DNA of 64,000 nucleotides, from assembly GCF_900176535.1 (NCBI RefSeq), contig NZ_FWXT01000001.1, forward strand, positions 2,046,001 through 2,110,000. The letters are read 5' to 3'. This document shows positions 50,811 to 59,018 of the stretch, piece after piece. The DNA comes from Pedobacter africanus. GTDB taxonomy: Bacteria; Bacteroidota; Bacteroidia; Sphingobacteriales; Sphingobacteriaceae. Position 1 is the first letter of the stretch, and every line of letters starts with the position of its first letter. The translations under genes and the position numbers were made by a program. The notes below the pieces were generated by a model. The model was not told the DNA's origin, ran no database searches, and saw only the letters and a program-made list of their open reading frames with translations.

Positions 50811-50886
50811 TTATGCCTTAATTCTGCCTTTGTTCGGGAGAAAGGTACTTTTTAGGGGTAAAGGCGGCATAAGCCCCGAACAAAGG
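50811..50886. repeat. Inverted-repeat element with two competing pairings
   Basis: The 332-base gap 50630-50961 has no gene. It contains CCTTTGTTCGGG (50827-50838) and its exact inverse CCCGAACAAAGG (50875-50886). An alternative pairing uses TTATGCC (50811-50817) with GGCATAA (50866-50872) and GCCTTT (50826-50831) with AAAGGC (50860-50865). The two pairings exclude each other. It may be a dispersed intergenic repeat or a structured RNA; which one cannot be told from one copy. Confidence 0.6.
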
Positions 50887-50961
50887 GGGAAGATGGGGCT
50901 ATTTTATTTACCATTTTATTTAACTTTAGCGTGCCCAAACAGATAAAAAGTAACGGAAACA

Positions 50962-51735
50962 ATGAAAATGGAAACGTATACGCCTGCTGCGCTATTAAGG
51001 CCATTCATTAAAGCCTATAAAATTATTGAAAGCGGAGATGAAAGGACCAACAGGGTTGTACCAAATACTTCATTTGCACTTGCATTTCGCTTTAAGGGGC
51101 AGATTTCCTCTATCGCAGATGGGCACAAAACAGCCTTGCCAGCCACAACGTTTTCAGGTTTGCGAAAATCTGTAAGACTTTTCAACTATGCGGCTCAGAC
51201 ATCGGCTTTAATTGTACAGTTTGAAGAAACAGGTGTCCTGGCATTTTTCAAACATCCGCTTCATGAGTTATTTGAACAAAGTATCTCGTTAGACAACTTC
51301 TTTCCGCAATCAGAGATTTCAATTGTAGAAGAGCGTTTAAGCGAAGCGCCAGACAAGCTTGCAAAAATTGCCATTGTAGAGCAGTTTTTATACAACAAAC
51401 TATTCTATAATAAACCTGATAAGCTGGTTTTGGAAGCCATCAACAGCATTTATTCCAGCAATGGGATAATCAGGATCAGGGAATTGGCCAGAAGTTTATA
51501 TATCAGCGATGATGCTTTTGAAAAACGGTTCAGAAAAGCAGTTGGAGCCACGCCCAAGCAATTTTCTTCCATCATAAAGCTAAAAGCCATTATTGACCAA
51601 AACACGGGCTCGGGCTCCTTTACTGATATTGCATTTGAACACGGCTATTACGATCAGCCACACTTCAATAAAGATTTTAAACTTTTCACTGGCCAGACAC
51701 CGACAGAATTTTTCAAATCAGGCCTGTATTGGTAA
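50962..51735 (+). CDS. AraC-family transcriptional regulator
   Basis: 257 residues. The N-terminal ~150 residues form the small-molecule/cupin-like part (AALLRPFIKAYKIIES, RVVPNTSFALAFRFKG). The C-terminal AraC domain has two helix-turn-helices: IRIRELARSLYISDDAFEKRFRKAVGATPKQF, split, and FTDIAFEHGYYDQPHFNKDFKLFTGQTP. The target is unknown; the next gene, a small secreted YCII-like protein 66 bases downstream on the same strand, is a candidate. Confidence 0.9.
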   Translation: MKMETYTPAALLRPFIKAYKIIESGDERTNRVVPNTSFALAFRFKGQISSIADGHKTALPATTFSGLRKSVRLFNYAAQTSALIVQFEETGVLAFFKHPLHELFEQSISLDNFFPQSEISIVEERLSEAPDKLAKIAIVEQFLYNKLFYNKPDKLVLEAINSIYSSNGIIRIRELARSLYISDDAFEKRFRKAVGATPKQFSSIIKLKAIIDQNTGSGSFTDIAFEHGYYDQPHFNKDFKLFTGQTPTEFFKSGLYW

Positions 51736-51801
51736 ATCAATGATTTTTTACAATGATCGGCTAAGCTGCAGCTTGATATTTGTATTAAAAAATTAAGCAA
51801 A

Positions 51802-52206
51802 ATGAAATCAGGTTTATCAGCAGCAGTTGTGATTTGCATGGCCCTCGTAAGTGGAAAAACTTATGCGCAGAAACAGTACAGTCTACTGGTTAGGGTACCT
51901 AACACGTATACTATCGAACAGGTAAAATCGGCAGGCCCGCTATGGGACAAATTAATTGAAAAATGGAAAGCAGAGGGCGTTTATGTCCTGAGCTTTGCCT
52001 TTCCGGGAGAAAGTTATACGGTAACGGGAAATGTGAAGTCGGTAAAAAAAGAAACGGTTTTATCAGACAACCTTAAAGTAGTAAGCAATATTGTTCTCCG
52101 TGCAGAAAGCATGGAACAGGCTTTGGCACTTGCAAAAGCATGCCCGGTTCTTTTATATGGTGGAAAAGTAGAGGTAAGGGAAATCCCGAAGCCAGTAAAA
52201 CCTTAG
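51802..52206 (+). CDS. Secreted YCII-like domain protein
   Basis: 134 residues: signal peptide MKSGLSAAVVICMALVSGKTYA, then an alpha/beta domain resembling YCII (YSLLVRVPNTYTIEQVKSAGPLWDKLIEKW, ESMEQALALAKACPVLLYGGKVEVREI). YCII domains have a ferredoxin-like fold with a His-Asp pair in active members; that pair is not obvious here. The function is unknown. It lies after the AraC gene on the same strand. Confidence 0.65.
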   Translation: MKSGLSAAVVICMALVSGKTYAQKQYSLLVRVPNTYTIEQVKSAGPLWDKLIEKWKAEGVYVLSFAFPGESYTVTGNVKSVKKETVLSDNLKVVSNIVLRAESMEQALALAKACPVLLYGGKVEVREIPKPVKP

Positions 52207-52280
52207 GGGCTCCGTATTGGGTGCAAATAACTGCCTTCATCTGGTTTATAGTTTATGTTGCTGCTCACCGTACAAAAAGG

Positions 52281-54722
52281 CTAAAAATAAACCCTGTACA
52301 TCAAATTAGGGAACACAGACATCTGTTTCATATGGCCAACAGCGCCTGCTTCCCCCGGGTCGTAAAATTCCGTAAGTTTTGCCCTGCTATTTGTCACATT
52401 ATCTATATTCAGAAAAATTTCGTGAGTTGCCCTTGGCTTATTTATCTTATAGCTAAACGACATTGTAATTTGGTAGATATCTTCAATATCCTTGTCATAG
52501 GCCTTACTATAATCATAAAACCTATTACTGGCAGGGTCTACTGCCAAGTTCCCATCCGAACCCCTCAACAACGGAATTATTTTTTTACCTCCGCCAAAAA
52601 AAGCTCTGCTGTTAAAGCTTAACGTCTTATTTTTTGCCTTGCCAAGTTTTGGGAAATCCTTACCAAAAAGAACATTTACAAGGTAGTTTCCATTGAACCG
52701 TGTATTACGTTCAATCCCATCAAGCGCCTTGTAGGTCGAGTTGTATACCGAGGCATTCAGAAGATAATAGAAATTCTTATTAAAGAAACGTTCAACAGTC
52801 AGTTCTACACCATAGTTTTTACCGGTTCCTTTGTTTACCAGATCCAGGTAATGGAAATCGAGCCCCTCATTAATAGTAGCAAATATATTATCCTTAGAAT
52901 TTGCTACAGGCAAGTTGTAAAGATCCTGATAATAGGTCTCTAACTTAACCATCATATGCTTACCGAAACGTTTCTCGTACCCCAGCACAAAATGATGCGC
53001 TTTTAATAAATCAAGGTCTTTATTGGGCTCTGTATGACTTCCGTCTGGTAATTTTACCTGGGCATAATAATGATGAATACTTTCCATTGTGCTGTGCTTG
53101 CCATAGCCGGCACTTATAGCGCTGGTCTTATCCAGTTCCCAATTCAGCGAAAATCTTGGTTCGACCGTACTCCTGCTGAACAGCAAAACATTCATGTTTT
53201 GCACACCAAATACAGTAGTCAGCTTTTCATTAAATCTATACCTGAAACTGATGAAATTTCTAACCGTACTGATGTTTTCTTTGAAATTAACCAACGTAGA
53301 CCTAACGTTCGAACTATCTTTGAACATACTCTGATTAAAATTGTAATCAAGCAAAGCATATTTAGAACCCGCCTGCAGCTTAAGCTTTGGACCCAGTTTG
53401 TTGTTGTAAGTGATCTCGCCCCGGTATGCCGATCTCCTCAATCTGCCATTAAAATTCAGCTGGTTACTTTCCGAAGTATCGGTTTTGAAATTCTCGAAAA
53501 CATCATCATCAATACCCTCGCCCGAAAAAGACAGTCCGGTATTGATATAGCTGTTTTTATTTATCGTCAAGGTATGGTTCAGGCCCAAATTCGCAAGGTG
53601 CGAACCCTTATTGTAATCTTCAGCTATTTTGTTGGGCACAAACCTGTTTCCAGGTGTTTGCCACAAGGCAGGTGATACATCTTTAAACAAAAAATTGCTA
53701 AAACCTACCAGGCCAAAAATAGAAAACAGTCCAGCTCGCTCAGTAGGCAATACCACTTTAAAAGCAGCGTCCTGAAAATTTAATGTCCCGTTTAAACCAT
53801 CAACCAGCCCAAGATCGCTTAACAACGAGATGGTAGAATAGCGGTAATTCACTAAATACGAACCTTTATAGCCCTTTTTAAATGGTCCTTCTATGGTTAA
53901 CTCTGTGCCTAACGCACCCAGACCAAATGTTGACTCGAATTTTTCGTTGTTTCCCTGCCTTAATTTAACATCATACACACCAGACAGAACATCGCCATAT
54001 TCTGCTGAAAAGGCACCTGTATAAAAGTCTGACGTGGCCAGCAAGTTATTATTTAGCGCACTAATAGAACCACCTACCGCACTTTGATCAGAAAAATGAT
54101 TGGGATTTGTAATTTGCATACCCTCTAAACGCCATTGCATATACTTAGGAGAGTTCCCCCGCACAATAATATCATTGCTGCCATCCTGAGAACTGGTAAC
54201 CCCGGCAAAATTAGACAAGATCCTTGAGGGGTCATTGAAACCGCCTGCATATCTATTCGTCTGTTCCGGAGAAACAGAGCGGCCGCTAACCAGGGTCATA
54301 TCATTTAAGGGTTGCCCTTTGTTTTTATCGAAAGTTAGAACGATACCTTCCAGCTGAGCAACAGCTTCCTGCATGTTTATATTTAATACCGTCTCCTTGC
54401 CCGAATTCACCACAATATTAGGAAGTATGATTTTTTGGTACCCCAGGTTTGACACGTATAAGGTAATTCTTCCAATTGGCATATGGTCAAACCTAAAGCT
54501 CCCGTCTTTGCCGCTTAGTATAGCTTTTAAAGGGTTACTGCCAGCTATGGTTACGGTTGCGCCCGCTATAGGCTGTTTACTGTCCTGATCAGTAATTACC
54601 CCCCTCACAGTTTGATTGAAATTTTGGGAGAAGGCCGAGGTGCATAAGCAAAATAAAAGGAGCAGATTAAATGTAAAAGGACGTAAAATGGCAGGTGCAG
54701 GAGTGGTTTTTTTCTTTTGCAT
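52281..54722 (-). CDS. TonB-dependent receptor without SusD partner
   Basis: The start at 54722 (MQKKKTTPAPAILRPF) leads into a signal ending FCLCTSAFSQ; about 813 residues. A carboxypeptidase-like domain (VRGVITDQDSKQPIAGATVTI), a plug (SRILSNFAGVTSSQDGSNDIIVRGNSP and LSGVYDVKLRQGNNE) and a barrel ending RVYF follow. Such receptors import siderophores, metals or peptides. An FNR-like palindrome (54784-54797) lies 61 bases upstream of the start and the Crp/Fnr regulator is two genes away, so it may be under that regulator. Confidence 0.88.
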   Translation of the reverse strand: MQKKKTTPAPAILRPFTFNLLLLFCLCTSAFSQNFNQTVRGVITDQDSKQPIAGATVTIAGSNPLKAILSGKDGSFRFDHMPIGRITLYVSNLGYQKIILPNIVVNSGKETVLNINMQEAVAQLEGIVLTFDKNKGQPLNDMTLVSGRSVSPEQTNRYAGGFNDPSRILSNFAGVTSSQDGSNDIIVRGNSPKYMQWRLEGMQITNPNHFSDQSAVGGSISALNNNLLATSDFYTGAFSAEYGDVLSGVYDVKLRQGNNEKFESTFGLGALGTELTIEGPFKKGYKGSYLVNYRYSTISLLSDLGLVDGLNGTLNFQDAAFKVVLPTERAGLFSIFGLVGFSNFLFKDVSPALWQTPGNRFVPNKIAEDYNKGSHLANLGLNHTLTINKNSYINTGLSFSGEGIDDDVFENFKTDTSESNQLNFNGRLRRSAYRGEITYNNKLGPKLKLQAGSKYALLDYNFNQSMFKDSSNVRSTLVNFKENISTVRNFISFRYRFNEKLTTVFGVQNMNVLLFSRSTVEPRFSLNWELDKTSAISAGYGKHSTMESIHHYYAQVKLPDGSHTEPNKDLDLLKAHHFVLGYEKRFGKHMMVKLETYYQDLYNLPVANSKDNIFATINEGLDFHYLDLVNKGTGKNYGVELTVERFFNKNFYYLLNASVYNSTYKALDGIERNTRFNGNYLVNVLFGKDFPKLGKAKNKTLSFNSRAFFGGGKKIIPLLRGSDGNLAVDPASNRFYDYSKAYDKDIEDIYQITMSFSYKINKPRATHEIFLNIDNVTNSRAKLTEFYDPGEAGAVGHMKQMSVFPNLMYRVYF

Positions 54723-54783
54723 ATCAATACTATAAATTGTTAAATGATACTGCAAAAGTAGATTGGCGAGATGCCAGAACTCG

Positions 54784-54797
54784 TTCACTTAAGTTAA
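54784..54797. promoter_or_regulatory. FNR-like box (TTCACTTAAGTTAA) upstream of the TonB receptor
   Basis: It matches the perfect palindrome at 55518-55531 in 13 of 14 positions and has the 5-4-5 layout of Crp/Fnr-family sites. Located 61 bases upstream of the receptor start. Confidence 0.5.
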
Positions 54798-54964
54798 GAA
54801 GCGTATCTCAACTTTTACTTTTTTCAAAAATTTTTGGCTGTTTGCCCGCTTACAGACTGCGGTTTTATTCCAGGACAATTTGCTGATCGGCTACATCATG
54901 ATCCGGCCTGTATTGAACTCATGCCTATTGCGCCACCTGCTTAGCAGGTTTTGCTTTTTAGTGA

Positions 54965-55462
54965 TTATTCAACTCCAAAAGCAAACATAAAATCCTTAGA
55001 ACCAAAGAAATACTCTCCTTTATCCAGATTTTTTGCAATCAGGTAGTAATATCCGTCCTTAATTTTTTTTACTTCATAATTAATTTTCGCAAAGGATGTT
55101 GAAGTACTTGTTGCTTTTGCCAGGGTGGTAATTAAAACCCGTTGATCTTTCCTCACTTCAAATTGGGCTAAATCAAAAATGGATGTAGGATCTTGGCCCG
55201 GTGTTATTTTTACAATGAATTTTAATTCATCCTGTTTAGGAAGCTTAACTGAAGAAGAAATTCCATTTAATGAAAAACCGCCCTCAGCCTTAAATATTCC
55301 TTTTGCCCTTGCCATGGTGCTATATGCTGATTTTTCCAATTCTTTTAATTGCCTGGTTTTAGGATCTAAATAAGCTGGCTTGTCATTAAATTCCGGTAAA
55401 TTTTGCCCCTGGACCACTAAAGAAATACATATAAAGAATAGTAAACCTAATAAGCTTTTCAT
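54965..55462 (-). CDS. Small secreted protein, function unknown
   Basis: The start at 55462 gives MKSLLGLLFFICISLVVQGQ, a clear signal peptide; about 165 residues in all. The mature part is beta-rich (GGFSLNGISSSVKL, ELKFIVKITPGQDPTSIFDLAQFEVRKD in parts, GYYYLIAKNLDKGEYFFG). I recognise no family. A perfect FNR-like palindrome lies 55 bases upstream, and the Crp/Fnr gene is the next one upstream. Confidence 0.7.
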   Translation of the reverse strand: MKSLLGLLFFICISLVVQGQNLPEFNDKPAYLDPKTRQLKELEKSAYSTMARAKGIFKAEGGFSLNGISSSVKLPKQDELKFIVKITPGQDPTSIFDLAQFEVRKDQRVLITTLAKATSTSTSFAKINYEVKKIKDGYYYLIAKNLDKGEYFFGSKDFMFAFGVE

Positions 55463-55517
55463 GTTAATTGGCGTGATTTGTTCAGTACAAAGATAGAAGT
55501 GATACACGCAAAACCCA

Positions 55518-55531
55518 TTAACTTAAGTTAA
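55518..55531. promoter_or_regulatory. FNR-like perfect palindrome TTAACTTAAGTTAA
   Basis: The layout TTAAC-N4-GTTAA parallels the classical FNR site TTGAT-N4-ATCAA. It lies between the Crp/Fnr gene and the small secreted protein gene, 55 bases upstream of the latter. Confidence 0.55.
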
Positions 55532-55574
55532 CAAATGAATTCTGTATTGCTAAAATATGATGATGTAATTGCTT

Positions 55575-56174
55575 TTAGGATACCTTTTTTACCAACCTGT
55601 TTCTCATTCTGCTTAATGATTGCGGAGTAATCCCTAAATAACTTGCTAAGTAATATTGTGGTATTCTCTGAACCAAATCTGGTCTTGTTTCCAATAGATG
55701 CAAGTAGCGTTGCTCCGGGCTGGATATCTTGAAATTATCAAATGCAATTTGACTTTTGGAATGAAGGTCTTCTGATAAAATGCGGCAAAGTTTTTCCAAT
55801 TTTGGAAACTTCTTGAAAAGTTCTTCGTCTGGCTCAGCATCACCTGCTGAAAGTACAGAATCTTCTAAACAAGAAATATAATATTCAGAAGGTTTCCTGG
55901 TTAGGGCACTTGGAGGAGTAAGGGATTCCCCGTCGCTGTAAAAAGCAGTAGTTTTTTCTTCCCCATCAACTATGTAATAACATCTAATACATCCCTTAAC
56001 TACAAAATAGCTATCTTTTGATAGTTGGCCCTCTTTTAATAAAATTGTTCCTTTTTTAAAACTTGTGAAAAAAGCTACATCAATTATGGCATTTTTTTCC
56101 TCTTCAGAAAGTTGAATGTACTTTGCTAAAAAATTGAGGAGAATTTGATCCATATCTCCATTTTTAAATTTCAT
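55575..56174 (-). CDS. Crp/Fnr-family transcriptional regulator
   Basis: 199 residues (start MKFKNGDMDQILLNFLAKY; the internal Met8 at 56153 is an alternative). The cyclic-nucleotide-binding fold is seen in FFTSFKKGTILLKEGQLSKDSYFVVKGCIRCYY, in parts, and the C-terminal winged helix in YYLASYLGITPQSLSRMRNRL. No FNR-type iron-sulfur cysteine cluster is present, so it is not an oxygen sensor of the FNR type. A weaker copy of the palindromic box (TATCATTAAGTTAG, 56180-56193) lies 5 bases before its start, suggesting autoregulation. Confidence 0.9.
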   Translation of the reverse strand: MKFKNGDMDQILLNFLAKYIQLSEEEKNAIIDVAFFTSFKKGTILLKEGQLSKDSYFVVKGCIRCYYIVDGEEKTTAFYSDGESLTPPSALTRKPSEYYISCLEDSVLSAGDAEPDEELFKKFPKLEKLCRILSEDLHSKSQIAFDNFKISSPEQRYLHLLETRPDLVQRIPQYYLASYLGITPQSLSRMRNRLVKKVS

Positions 56175-56179
56175 GCTTT

Positions 56180-56193
56180 TATCATTAAGTTAG
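56180..56193. promoter_or_regulatory. Weak FNR-like box at the Crp/Fnr gene start
   Basis: TATCATTAAGTTAG keeps the right half of the box at 55518-55531 but not the left. Position is suitable for autoregulation; this is the least certain of the three. Confidence 0.3.
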
Positions 56194-56286
56194 TTCATGT
56201 GTAAAATTTGATACTTCCTAAACGCTTACTATACATAACCAAAGATAACAATTGAAAACAAACCGCAAAATCATTTGGACAATAGG

Positions 56287-56415
56287 CTATCCCTTCATTG
56301 GCGATCTCTGAAGACTCCCTTTAACAATCAATAAACCGAAAAATCCGAGTAAAATAACCCAGGCTGCAAAAAACACCGTTAATAGGATGCTGATTATATT
56401 GGCTATAAATGGCAA
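56287..56415 (-). CDS. Candidate 42-residue single-span membrane protein
   Basis: Within the 392-base gap 56175-56566, the minus strand has an open frame from a TTG at 56415 to the TAG at 56287. It encodes a strongly hydrophobic helix (IANIISILLTVFFAAWVILL, GFFGLLIVKG) with a basic C-terminus (SLQRSPMKG). The lack of an ATG weakens the case; no Shine-Dalgarno is visible, which is usual in this phylum. If real it is a small membrane protein, possibly toxin-like or regulatory. The rest of the gap holds the AbiE operators. Confidence 0.35.
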   Translation of the reverse strand: MPFIANIISILLTVFFAAWVILLGFFGLLIVKGSLQRSPMKG

Positions 56416-56475
56416 AGTAAAATAACAATACCTAATTTAAGTTTGAAATTTGGCACATATGTATGTATAATCACA

Positions 56476-56500
56476 GATAACCGGAAAATTTCCGATTATC
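56476..56500. promoter_or_regulatory. AbiE operator 1 (distal palindrome)
   Basis: A 25-base dyad GATAA-C-CGGAAA-A-TTTCCG-A-TTATC with one mismatched pair, centred on 56488. It shares the CGGAAA/TTTCCG core with operator 2, centred 65 bases downstream. Confidence 0.7.
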
Positions 56501-56542
56501 AATTCATAATATGACAATAAATTATGTATAAATATTTGCTTT

Positions 56543-56563
56543 AAATCGGAAATTTTCCGATTT
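56543..56563. promoter_or_regulatory. AbiE operator 2 (proximal palindrome)
   Basis: A perfect 21-base palindrome: AAATCGGAAA, centre T, TTTCCGATTT, ending 3 bases before the ATG of the antitoxin gene. AbiEi antitoxins are known to repress their own promoter through inverted repeats. Confidence 0.75.
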
Positions 56564-56566
56564 TAG

Positions 56567-57223
56567 ATGAATAATTTAACAATAATGGATTTTAAATATT
56601 TAGCCAAATACTATAACAATGCCCCACTGACCCGCTCCATCATGCTGGACATGCTTAAGGATTATAGAAGACCTAATGATAAAATCAGTGAATTGATAAA
56701 GAGCGGTGATCTGTTGCCATTAAAAAAGGGGCTTTATGTTCCTGGCATAAAAGCTGATTTAGCAGGTCCGGAGCTTTTTCTGATCGCAAATCACTTATGG
56801 GGTCCAAGCTATGTGTCACTTGAAGCGGCTTTGTCTTACTGGGGATTAATTCCTGAACGGGTTTATGAAATCAGCTCCATTACGATGAAGCTTTCAAAAA
56901 AATATAAAACACCAAAGGGCAGGTTCAGCTATCGCTTTGTGCCTTCGCCATATTACAGTTTCGGAATTATAAGTATAGAATTATCGCCTGAACAGGTTGC
57001 CATTGTAGCAACACCCGAAAAAGCACTGTGTGATAAGATAGTCACTACGGCCGGACTTGTGTTAAGGAGTTCCACCCAAACGCTTAATTTTCTGCTGGAA
57101 GATCTTCGGATAGACGAGGAATCGCTTCGAAAGCTTAATATTAAGGAACTGTCTTCCTGGATTGAGGATGCTCCAAAAAAGGAGAGTTTAAGAATGCTTG
57201 TTAAAACACTTGAAAAACTATGA
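56567..57223 (+). CDS. AbiEi-type antitoxin (type IV toxin-antitoxin system)
   Basis: 218 residues with an N-terminal winged helix (YLAKYYNNAPLTRSIMLDML, ISELIKSGDLLPLKKGLYV) and the AbiEi-like C-terminal domain (ELFLIANHLWGPSYVSLEAALSYWGLIPE, split, TPEKALCDKIVTTAGL). AbiEi represses the operon and counters the AbiEii nucleotidyltransferase. It overlaps the toxin gene by 4 bases (ATGA). Two palindromes lie in its promoter. The surrounding DNA is visibly richer in A+T than the catabolic locus, in keeping with acquisition by transfer. Confidence 0.88.
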   Translation: MNNLTIMDFKYLAKYYNNAPLTRSIMLDMLKDYRRPNDKISELIKSGDLLPLKKGLYVPGIKADLAGPELFLIANHLWGPSYVSLEAALSYWGLIPERVYEISSITMKLSKKYKTPKGRFSYRFVPSPYYSFGIISIELSPEQVAIVATPEKALCDKIVTTAGLVLRSSTQTLNFLLEDLRIDEESLRKLNIKELSSWIEDAPKKESLRMLVKTLEKL

Positions 57224-58074
57224 TTAAAGAATGGATAGCTGAATATAATCCCAAAAATACAGATGATGTACTTTCGGCTTTAAGAGAAATTATGCAGGAA
57301 GTTGCATTAGCAGGCCTATCAAGGACAGACTTCTTCGAAAAAGCAGCCTTTTATGGTGGCACTGCCCTGCGTATATTTTATGGCCTGGACCGATTCTCTG
57401 AAGACCTGGATTTTTCGCTACTGGAGGCCGATCCTAATTTCTCCCTTGAGCCTTATTTCGATGATATTGTAACGGAATTTGAATCCATTGGTATGAGAGT
57501 GAGCATCCGGGAAAAGGAGAAAAAGGAAAAAACAAATATCGATTCGGCTTTCCTGAAATCAGAAACTGAATGGAAGGAACTGATACTAGAGGATATTGTA
57601 AAACAGGCAGGTATAAAATCTACGAACAGGTCTATGAAAATTAAGATCGAGGTAGACCGTAACCCGCCTCTTGGGTTCACAACAGAAATGAAACTTTTAA
57701 CACGTCCTTTTTCCTTTTATGTAAAATGTTTTGACAGGCCAAGTTTGTTTGCAGGTAAAATGCATGCGCTGCTCTTCCGAAAATGGCAAAACCGGGTTAA
57801 AGGAAGGGATTGGTATGACCTGGAATGGTACATAAAAAAAGGGATTCCACTTGACTTGCACCATTTTATGCTAAGGGCAAAAGATACCGGCAACTGGAGC
57901 AAAGATAAACTGATCCCGGAGGATGTACTGGTATTGCTTCGCGAGAAATTTAAGTCAGTCTCATTTGACAATGTAAAAGAAGATGTTTTGCCATTCATAA
58001 AAGATGATGCTGCACTTGAAATCTGGAATGAGCAGTACTTTAATGACCTGGCAGATAAATTAAGATTTCAGTAG
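57220..58074 (+). CDS. AbiEii-type nucleotidyltransferase toxin
   Basis: 284 residues. The nucleotidyltransferase signature is FYGGTALRIFYGLDRFSEDLDF near residue 45-67 (GG-x-A and the DxD of the metal site), and further family motifs are IKIEVDRNPP and FAGKMHALLFRKWQNRVKGRDWYDLEWY, split, near 180-210. AbiEii-family toxins use nucleoside triphosphates to modify tRNA or other targets and give phage abortive infection in some hosts. Catalytic residues look complete. It is coupled to the antitoxin gene by a 4-base overlap and ends 15 bases before the convergent DUF1016 chimera. Confidence 0.9.
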   Translation: MIKEWIAEYNPKNTDDVLSALREIMQEVALAGLSRTDFFEKAAFYGGTALRIFYGLDRFSEDLDFSLLEADPNFSLEPYFDDIVTEFESIGMRVSIREKEKKEKTNIDSAFLKSETEWKELILEDIVKQAGIKSTNRSMKIKIEVDRNPPLGFTTEMKLLTRPFSFYVKCFDRPSLFAGKMHALLFRKWQNRVKGRDWYDLEWYIKKGIPLDLHHFMLRAKDTGNWSKDKLIPEDVLVLLREKFKSVSFDNVKEDVLPFIKDDAALEIWNEQYFNDLADKLRFQ

Positions 58075-58089
58075 AAATGAGCAGTTATT

Positions 58090-58866
58090 TTAAAACTTTT
58101 CTATTTCTTCTATAGGAAACCTGGTAAGCTCTTTAATCTCATCAAGAGACAGTCCTTTGTCTTTCATTTTTTGGGCTATCTCGAGTTTTTCTTCAAGTTT
58201 ACCTTTTTTCTCGGCATAACGAATACCCGCATTCCAGTCAGATTTCGCTTTTAAGTCTGAATGGTACAACTCACGTTCTTCCTCAGTTGCATTATCATAG
58301 TTTAGACGTTCAAATACTTTTTTAAATATGGGATTCTCGGCAGATAGCCTTGCTATAAATTCTTCGCTAATTCCCGGCACCTGTTTTTCGTGTTGCTCCA
58401 TAATTTGCTCAATTGAATACTCTTCTTTAGTTATTGCACTCATATGTTCGAACAGCTTGCCGGCGATTTTTCGCTCCAACTGTCCAGCAGACCAATTATT
58501 TTTGACTGCTTCTACAATGTAGAAATCTCTACCTGACTGATCCTCAACACCTAATAGCAGCTTATAATGGTCCCAACTTAATTGTGCAGGCAGCACATGC
58601 ACAATTGGAAAGCATCTATAAAACTGGAGATAAAGATTGATCTGACTGATGGAATACCCGCTTCCAAACTCTGGTTGCAATTGTTCAGAAAGCATTTTAA
58701 TGAGAGACTCGGCATGGCCTTCGCTTTTTTGTTCTTCCAAAAAGATACGCTGACCAATTCGCCAGTACATGAGTACTTGTTCAGCCTCCACAGCATGGCC
58801 AGCCTTTTCACGTGCAGAATGGATAGTTGTTTTAATGTCCGACAGGATAGTAGTGTTTAAGGTCAT
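58090..58866 (-). CDS. DUF1016 N-terminal domain joined to an Rpn/PDDEXK-type C-terminal tail
   Basis: 258 residues. Residues ~1-150 match the DUF1016 (YhcG-type) N-terminal domain: AEQVLMYWRIGQRIFLEEQ, GSGYSISQINLYLQFYRCFP and SWDHYKLLLGVEDQSGRDFY. In YhcG a PDDEXK nuclease domain should follow, but it is absent. Instead, residues ~165-258 look like the C-terminal end of Rpn-type transposase/nuclease proteins: NPIFKKVFERLNYDNATEEE, then GKLEEKLEIAQKMKDKGLS and LDEIKELTRFPIEEIEKF. Both nuclease cores are missing. It is close to the AbiE pair, a setting where nuclease fragments are common. Function unknown. Confidence 0.75.
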   Translation of the reverse strand: MTLNTTILSDIKTTIHSAREKAGHAVEAEQVLMYWRIGQRIFLEEQKSEGHAESLIKMLSEQLQPEFGSGYSISQINLYLQFYRCFPIVHVLPAQLSWDHYKLLLGVEDQSGRDFYIVEAVKNNWSAGQLERKIAGKLFEHMSAITKEEYSIEQIMEQHEKQVPGISEEFIARLSAENPIFKKVFERLNYDNATEEERELYHSDLKAKSDWNAGIRYAEKKGKLEEKLEIAQKMKDKGLSLDEIKELTRFPIEEIEKF

Positions 58867-59018
58867 AATTTTTAAGTTAGTTTTTTACAAACTTAAGTGT
58901 TTGTGCCCCCTAGACCCACAACGTCCAAAACAAAGTTTTTTAGTACAAAAAGCTGGTTTTTAAACCAAAATTTTGAAATTATGTCGGCCCCCACGTCAAC
59001 AATTATAATATGACAAGG

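Noticed and set aside
54930..54960. ACCTGC-TTA-GCAGGT hairpin followed by T-rich sequence
   Set aside because: On the plus strand no gene ends here and the stem is only 6 bp; not convincing as a terminator.
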